Origin: Moesziomyces globuligerus
Taxonomy: Eukaryota; Basidiomycota; Ustilaginomycetes; Ustilaginales; Ustilaginaceae
Length of the DNA stretch: 64,000 nt
Assembly: GCA_030849465.1 (NCBI GenBank)
Contig: JARVLF010000018.1
Location: 248,001 to 312,000 of the forward strand
Direction: 5' to 3'
Made by a program: the position numbers and the translations under genes. Shown one piece after another: positions 59,383 to 64,000 of this stretch (the stretch's first letter is position 1; the number at the start of each line of letters is the position of its first letter). The notes under the pieces were generated by a model that was not told where the DNA came from, ran no database searches, and saw only the letters and a program-made list of their open reading frames with translations.

Positions 59383-59498
59383 CAGCTGGCTTCGGCGCCC
59401 ACCCGACACTTCCGGTCTGCCCTCGGATTGCCAGCACACGCAACGGCTGCCGAGCGACTCGCGGCTCAGCGTCTCGGATCAGCCGACATCTGCCAATC

Positions 59499-62400
59499 AT
59501 GGCCACATCTCCAGCGGATTCGCAGGCGCAGGCGCAGTATGCTGAGGCTCTGCAGCTCGATGAGCCCCGGCTGCAGGCTGCCACCTCTTCGGACCAGGGC
59601 GAGGTGTTCGTCCTCGAATGGCTCGCCAAGGCGGAGCAGGCGCTCACCAACGCCGACGTCGAGACCATCAAGGCGAATCAGTCTGTCTTCGAACAGGCCC
59701 TCCTCAAGCTAGCATGCCCCAGCGTCACCTTTGGCAAGGCCGACGACGGCGCCATCGTTGTCGCCCCCAACACCGCCATCCCGCGTCCAGGTCGCCCCAC
59801 CCGACGTCTTCTCGCCCGCTGCGTCCTGCTCCTCTTCCGCCGCATCGATTCCCGCTCGCTCATCGATCTCCTCCAGAATCTCATCCGCGTGGCTGGCGAG
59901 GACACCAAGGGCAAGACCGCCGAACGCGAGGTTCGTGTCGCTGCCCTCTACATCCTCGGCGAGGTCTTTGGCGCCATCGGTCAGCAGATCATGTCGCTCT
60001 TCAACGAGCTCATCGTCCTCACACAAAAGGTCTTCAAGCAATCCAGCCACCCCGTCATCCTCCGCTATCACGCGCTCGCCACCCTCCAAAAGACACTCCA
60101 AGTAGCGGGCAAGAGCCTTGGAGACCAGGTCGGCAAGGATCTCATCAAGGCGCTTCGTCAGGGTCTCGCCGACCGCGCAGGAGCCGTCGTGCGTGGCTCC
60201 GCCGATTGTCTCCTCGCCATCGTTCAGCATGCTCAGCTCATCACGACGCGCAACGAAGTCGAGACGCTCCTCGCTCCTGCGCTCAAGAGCATCGAATCAG
60301 CCGACTTTGTCACCAAGCGCGCCCTCAGCCGCACGATCGCTGGCCTCCTTGCTTCCACCCAGATAGAGCACGCCCCCGCCGCACCACCTCCCGCCAAGAA
60401 GGCTGCCAAGAAGAAGAAGGACGGCGCTCAAGCTGCCGACGACGATTCCGACGACGATGACGCCGCCGTTTCCGCTGCCGCTGCTGCCGCCAGCGCTCCT
60501 CGCGCCATGATGACCCCCATCGGCATGCTCGACCAGCTTTCTCTCCCCTTCCTCCGTTCCTCAGCTGGCCGCAAGACTCGAGCTGCTATCCTCGACGTCT
60601 ACGCCACCCTCTTTGAGACGCTCGGCTCCGCCTGGGTCAACGCCAACTATGCCACCCTCCTCAAGCACCTCATCGACGATCTTCCCAACCATTCTCGCGG
60701 CTCTTCCCTCAGTCGCGCCGACGTCCTCAACGTCCGTACTGGCGTCGCCGTCATATTGCGCAAGCTCATTGGCGAGAGGATGCTCGGTGAGCAGGCACAG
60801 GTCCTCGCCATCCAGGAAATCTCCACCTCCTACCTCAAAAGGTGGCCCGCCGTCATGCCCGACCAGCACACCCCCTCCAAGTCCACCCTCACCCTCGCCC
60901 TCGCCGAGGCCGCTGGTCTCCTCGTCCAGCTCGGCAGTGTCCCTCCACAGGTCCTCGATGTCGCCTATGACCCACTCATCCGCTGTCTCGCCCATCCCAG
61001 CCACTCGGTCCAGATCCATGCCGCAGCCTGTCTCAAGACCCTCTGCCAGGTCGCTCCTGTCCATCTCTCCTCCACGCTCACCGCTGTTTTGGAGCTTCTC
61101 AACCGCGATCTCACCAGCTTGGCCAACGGAGGAGGTTCTGTCGGCGTTTCGCTCCTCTCCAAACGCGCAAATGGCCACGCAAAGGGCCTGGCTGCGCTCA
61201 CCAGCATCGTGCCACAGCGTCCGCTTTACACTTCCTTTGCCATCAGCTCCAAGGTGCTCTCTCTCGCCATCCAGCTGCTCAAAAACAGCGGCAACCACGA
61301 CCTCGCCGTCTCCTCCGTCGAGATCTCGGTTGCGTGGACACTCATCGCTTCCCTCATGTCGCTCGGTCCCAACTTTGTTCGCCTTCACCTCCCGCAGCTA
61401 CTGATCCTCTGGCGCAACTCCCTCCCCAAGCCCACCACCAAGGACACTGCGCCCGGCCCTTCCACACGCTCCGATGCAGAGTCCGGTTTCCTCCTCCACG
61501 TGCGTGAGAAAACCCTCACCTCGATCCTCGCCTTCCTTCTCCACAATGGATCGTCCCTTGTCACTCTCGACACAGCTCGACGCATCGTTGCGCTGCTCAG
61601 CAACGCGCTCGCCTTTGCCGATGGATTCGTCGCACAGAACCCGCATCTTCTTCAGGAGCAAAACCCGGGCGCGGATCGTTCGGCGCTCTCCTTGCTCGAT
61701 CGCGAGTTCTTGCTCAGACGCCGTCTCTTCCAGTGCCTCGCCGTGCTTGCTCACAACCCGGCCATGGAGCCCATGCAGGCTGGCCTCATCAAGACCACCA
61801 TCCAGGCTTTCGCTGACCCGGACCGCTACATCGGCAGCTCCGCACAGGCCGCTATCGCTGCGAGCGCCGGAAACTTCACCAGTGTGTGGGAGATGGCTGA
61901 TGGATACGCCTTTGGCGTCACAAGCCTGCAGCGTGATGCCGACACCTTTGTGTCGGATCCGGTCGACGCCCTCAACGCCTGCAGCGTCACGGCGCGCACC
62001 GATCTCCTCAACCGTGATCTCATCGAGGTGCAGCTCGATGCGCTCCAAAGGCGTCCTGTGCTTGGAGCCGCCGAGCATGATGAGCTCTTCGTCTACTCGG
62101 CCATGCGCCCCTCAGCAGGCCCCGCATCCGCCGACTCGAGTCGGCTCGGCAGCACTCTGGAGCTGCGCGAGTCGACCCGCTTGTCGCCGCCCGCTGCCAC
62201 GGGCGTCGTGGATGCCGCCATCCAGCTTTTCACCGCGTTGCTCCCCTACCAGGAACGCGACGTACAGGTCGCCGCAATCGAGGCCATGCTCGCTCACACC
62301 AAGAGCACCAAGCTCGACAAGAACCCTGGCCGGAAGCAGGCCATCCAGATCAACGTCGCCGTAGCCATTCTTGGCGCGCTGCGCATGGCAGTGCAAGGTG

Positions 62401-64000
62401 GAGTTGGCGCCAATGGCAAGCGGCCTAGCGGATTCAACAACGATCGGCTCAGCTCGGCCATCAAGGATCTGCTACAGGACGCCCTGCTGCAAGCGGATCC
62501 GGCCCTGCGCGCTGCGGCAAGCGAGGCGTACGGGAAGCTGGCATCGGTCGCTGGATCGCAGGCCTTATCCAGCCAGGTCCAATTTCTGGTGGACCAGATT
62601 GTCGGCAACCGCGACCCGGACGCACGCGCCGGTTGCGCACTTGCGTTTGGCTCCGTCTACAAGGAGGTTGGCGGTTTAGCTGCCGGCCCGCTCACCAAGA
62701 CCATCGTCAACGTGCTCATGTCGCTGTCCAACGACCCGCATCCCACGGTGCACTACAACGCGCTCGAGGCGCTCCACATCGTCGTCGACTCGGCCAGCTT
62801 GAGCTACAGCCCGTACGTGGCCAGCACGCTCGGGATGCTCGTCAAGCTCTACATGCTCGATACGCACGAGCCGGAGGGTGGCAGTGCCGGCTCGGTCAAC
62901 TTGCGCGCCGACCTGCCTGCCCACCAGGCCGTGTGTCGTGTGGTCAACGCGCTCATCGGCGTGCTCGGTCCGGATCTGCAGGAATCCGCGCGCGTGCGCG
63001 GCCTCATCCACTGCCTCCTCTCCGAGTTCTCGCACGAGGCCGAGGCCGGCGTCGTGGTGGAGTCCACCAAGGCGCTGCAGCACTTCAGCCTGTTCGCTTC
63101 GCAGTTTGTTGACGTCGCGGCGTGGATCGCACAGCTGAGGGAACAGCTCAACGGCAAGCAGCGCACGCTCAAGCTCGCTGCGACCATGGCCTTCTACCAG
63201 CTGGTGCAGCGGGAGGCGCTGGCGATGAGCCGGATCGGCGGCGACCAGCTCGTCGAAGAGTTCTTCGCCCAGCTCGACGAGGATCCCAAGCTAGACGGCG
63301 CACGCGAGGTCATTGTCAGCTGGCTGCAGAAGACGGCCGATCTGGCGCCGAGCGGCTGGATCGATCTCTGCCAGCGCATCATGTCGTCGGCGCCGAGCCG
63401 CCCGACTGCCTCGGACTCGGCGCAAAGCAAGAACGCTCAACCCAGTCTTGCGACCATGCTACAGGATGAGGAAGCAGCGACCATCGATCTGGGCTCCGAC
63501 ACCAACGCGGTCAAGCTCAATGCGACGGGCGGCAGTCGCTGGCGCACGCAGCTGTTTGCGTTGCAGTGTTTGCACCAGGTCTTTGTCACCGTGCGCCAGG
63601 CGGGCAAGCTCGAGCACTTTAGCACGCCGTCCGGTGGCGGCAACCAAGAGGCGAGCTCGTCGCAGCGTCGGCTGCTGATGAGCACGCGGGTCGTCGATCT
63701 CATCCGGATGGCGTTCACCGCGAGCACGTCGGCCAACATCGAGATCCGGCTCGAGGGCCTGGTGGTGCTGCGCGATGTGATCGAGTCGTTCAAGCACGCG
63801 CGCGATCCGGACTTTGAAGAGGCGCTGCTGCTCGAGCAGCACCAGGCTCCCATCGCAGCGGCGCTGACGCCGGCCTTCCTGGCGGACTCGACGCCCGAGG
63901 TGCTGGCGGCGGCGGTCGAGGTGTGTGCGGTCTTTGTCTCGTCCGGCGTGATCAAGGAGGTGAGCCGGATGGGCCGCATCCTCAAGCAGCTCGTCTCGGC
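59499..64000 (+). CDS. LAA1: HEATR5/Laa1-like HEAT-repeat protein, N-terminal part, truncated by window edge
   Basis: The frame opens at ATG 59499 (TCATGG) and stays open for 1500 codons to the window end. Family resemblance is clearest at the start: GEVFVLEWLAKAEQAL, then RPGRPTRRLLARCVLLLFRR, LIDLLQNLI and alpha-helical repeats throughout (for example VILRYHALATLQKTLQVAGK; LADRAGAVVRGSADCLLAIV). This matches the N-terminus of human HEATR5A/B and yeast Laa1, the large AP-1 accessory protein, which links the AP-1 clathrin adaptor to trans-Golgi/endosome traffic. A Lys-rich then Asp-rich linker with poly-Ala occurs near residues 290-325. Full-length members exceed 2000 residues, so roughly a quarter or more lies beyond 64000. 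No frameshift is visible. Confidence 0.85.
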   Translation, partial: MATSPADSQAQAQYAEALQLDEPRLQAATSSDQGEVFVLEWLAKAEQALTNADVETIKANQSVFEQALLKLACPSVTFGKADDGAIVVAPNTAIPRPGRPTRRLLARCVLLLFRRIDSRSLIDLLQNLIRVAGEDTKGKTAEREVRVAALYILGEVFGAIGQQIMSLFNELIVLTQKVFKQSSHPVILRYHALATLQKTLQVAGKSLGDQVGKDLIKALRQGLADRAGAVVRGSADCLLAIVQHAQLITTRNEVETLLAPALKSIESADFVTKRALSRTIAGLLASTQIEHAPAAPPPAKKAAKKKKDGAQAADDDSDDDDAAVSAAAAAASAPRAMMTPIGMLDQLSLPFLRSSAGRKTRAAILDVYATLFETLGSAWVNANYATLLKHLIDDLPNHSRGSSLSRADVLNVRTGVAVILRKLIGERMLGEQAQVLAIQEISTSYLKRWPAVMPDQHTPSKSTLTLALAEAAGLLVQLGSVPPQVLDVAYDPLIRCLAHPSHSVQIHAAACLKTLCQVAPVHLSSTLTAVLELLNRDLTSLANGGGSVGVSLLSKRANGHAKGLAALTSIVPQRPLYTSFAISSKVLSLAIQLLKNSGNHDLAVSSVEISVAWTLIASLMSLGPNFVRLHLPQLLILWRNSLPKPTTKDTAPGPSTRSDAESGFLLHVREKTLTSILAFLLHNGSSLVTLDTARRIVALLSNALAFADGFVAQNPHLLQEQNPGADRSALSLLDREFLLRRRLFQCLAVLAHNPAMEPMQAGLIKTTIQAFADPDRYIGSSAQAAIAASAGNFTSVWEMADGYAFGVTSLQRDADTFVSDPVDALNACSVTARTDLLNRDLIEVQLDALQRRPVLGAAEHDELFVYSAMRPSAGPASADSSRLGSTLELRESTRLSPPAATGVVDAAIQLFTALLPYQERDVQVAAIEAMLAHTKSTKLDKNPGRKQAIQINVAVAILGALRMAVQGGVGANGKRPSGFNNDRLSSAIKDLLQDALLQADPALRAAASEAYGKLASVAGSQALSSQVQFLVDQIVGNRDPDARAGCALAFGSVYKEVGGLAAGPLTKTIVNVLMSLSNDPHPTVHYNALEALHIVVDSASLSYSPYVASTLGMLVKLYMLDTHEPEGGSAGSVNLRADLPAHQAVCRVVNALIGVLGPDLQESARVRGLIHCLLSEFSHEAEAGVVVESTKALQHFSLFASQFVDVAAWIAQLREQLNGKQRTLKLAATMAFYQLVQREALAMSRIGGDQLVEEFFAQLDEDPKLDGAREVIVSWLQKTADLAPSGWIDLCQRIMSSAPSRPTASDSAQSKNAQPSLATMLQDEEAATIDLGSDTNAVKLNATGGSRWRTQLFALQCLHQVFVTVRQAGKLEHFSTPSGGGNQEASSSQRRLLMSTRVVDLIRMAFTASTSANIEIRLEGLVVLRDVIESFKHARDPDFEEALLLEQHQAPIAAALTPAFLADSTPEVLAAAVEVCAVFVSSGVIKEVSRMGRILKQLVS

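Larger units (their letters stand above)
58786..59498. promoter_or_regulatory. Shared divergent promoter UBP2 / LAA1
   Basis: 713 bases between divergent start codons. A (GGT)6 microsatellite occupies 58961-58978. A period-10 repeat, unit CTGCTCTCGC, lies at 59351-59382 in the LAA1 leader. No ORF or RNA gene was recognised. Confidence 0.5.

Noticed and set aside
1..64000. tRNA, rRNA, CRISPR or transposon sequences
   Set aside because: No B-box-like tRNA motif, no regular spacer array, and no reverse transcriptase, integrase or transposase motif was seen; a covariance-model or repeat-library search would settle this.

Overview
The window is nuclear DNA from a GC-rich fungus, most likely a smut (Ustilaginales, Basidiomycota). 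Several points support this. Genes are mostly single long exons with codons ending in C or G. The few introns have GTAAGT/GTAGGT/GTGAGT donors and, in most of them, a CTGAC-like branch site. Gene content is fungal (Erg27, Arc1, Zrc1, Rpn1, Mgm1, Ubp2, Laa1). I found no CRISPR, operon, tRNA, rRNA or transposon. A complete cellular RNA-dependent RNA polymerase (RdRP) argues against Ustilago maydis, which is known to lack the RNA-silencing machinery that related smuts keep.

Layout, 0-17 kb: a truncated Cdc48 cofactor p47/Shp1 (-); complex I subunit NDUFA11 (+, 3 exons); the aminoacyl-tRNA-synthetase cofactor Arc1 (-, 3 exons); sterol 3-ketoreductase Erg27 (+); a 3.3 kb gene-free stretch ending in a long AUG-free leader; a bZIP regulator with a DUF3425-like tail (+); UDP-GlcNAc pyrophosphorylase (+); and one two-exon gene I cannot assign (-).

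17-33 kb: an SV2/sugar-porter-type MFS transporter (-) with another long AUG-free leader; a divergent ribosomal-protein pair, uL4 (-) and uS14 (+), each with an unusually long intron near its start; mitochondrial aconitase (+); and a vacuolar-type zinc CDF transporter (-).

33-64 kb: proteasome Rpn1 (+); the RdRP (+), preceded by a cluster of inverted repeats that includes two CGG-N9-CCG sites; mitochondrial dynamin Mgm1 (-); dUTPase (+); CORVET subunit Vps8 (-); the glutamate-cysteine ligase regulatory subunit (+); a Ubp2-type deubiquitinase (-); and the N-terminal 1500 codons of a HEATR5/Laa1-like protein (+), cut by the window edge.

From 42 kb onward the genes strictly alternate in direction. 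Divergent pairs share 0.56-0.71 kb promoters, and DUT1/VPS8 and GCLM/UBP2 face tail to tail with only about 100 bp between stop codons. The genes do not form one pathway. There are loose groups: mitochondrial (complex I, aconitase, Mgm1), ubiquitin/Cdc48/proteasome (Shp1, Rpn1, Ubp2) and endosomal trafficking (Vps8, Laa1). The best candidates for follow-up are the RdRP locus with its upstream inverted-repeat cluster, the two long AUG-free leaders, the ribosomal-protein introns, and the unassigned gene at 14947-16406.
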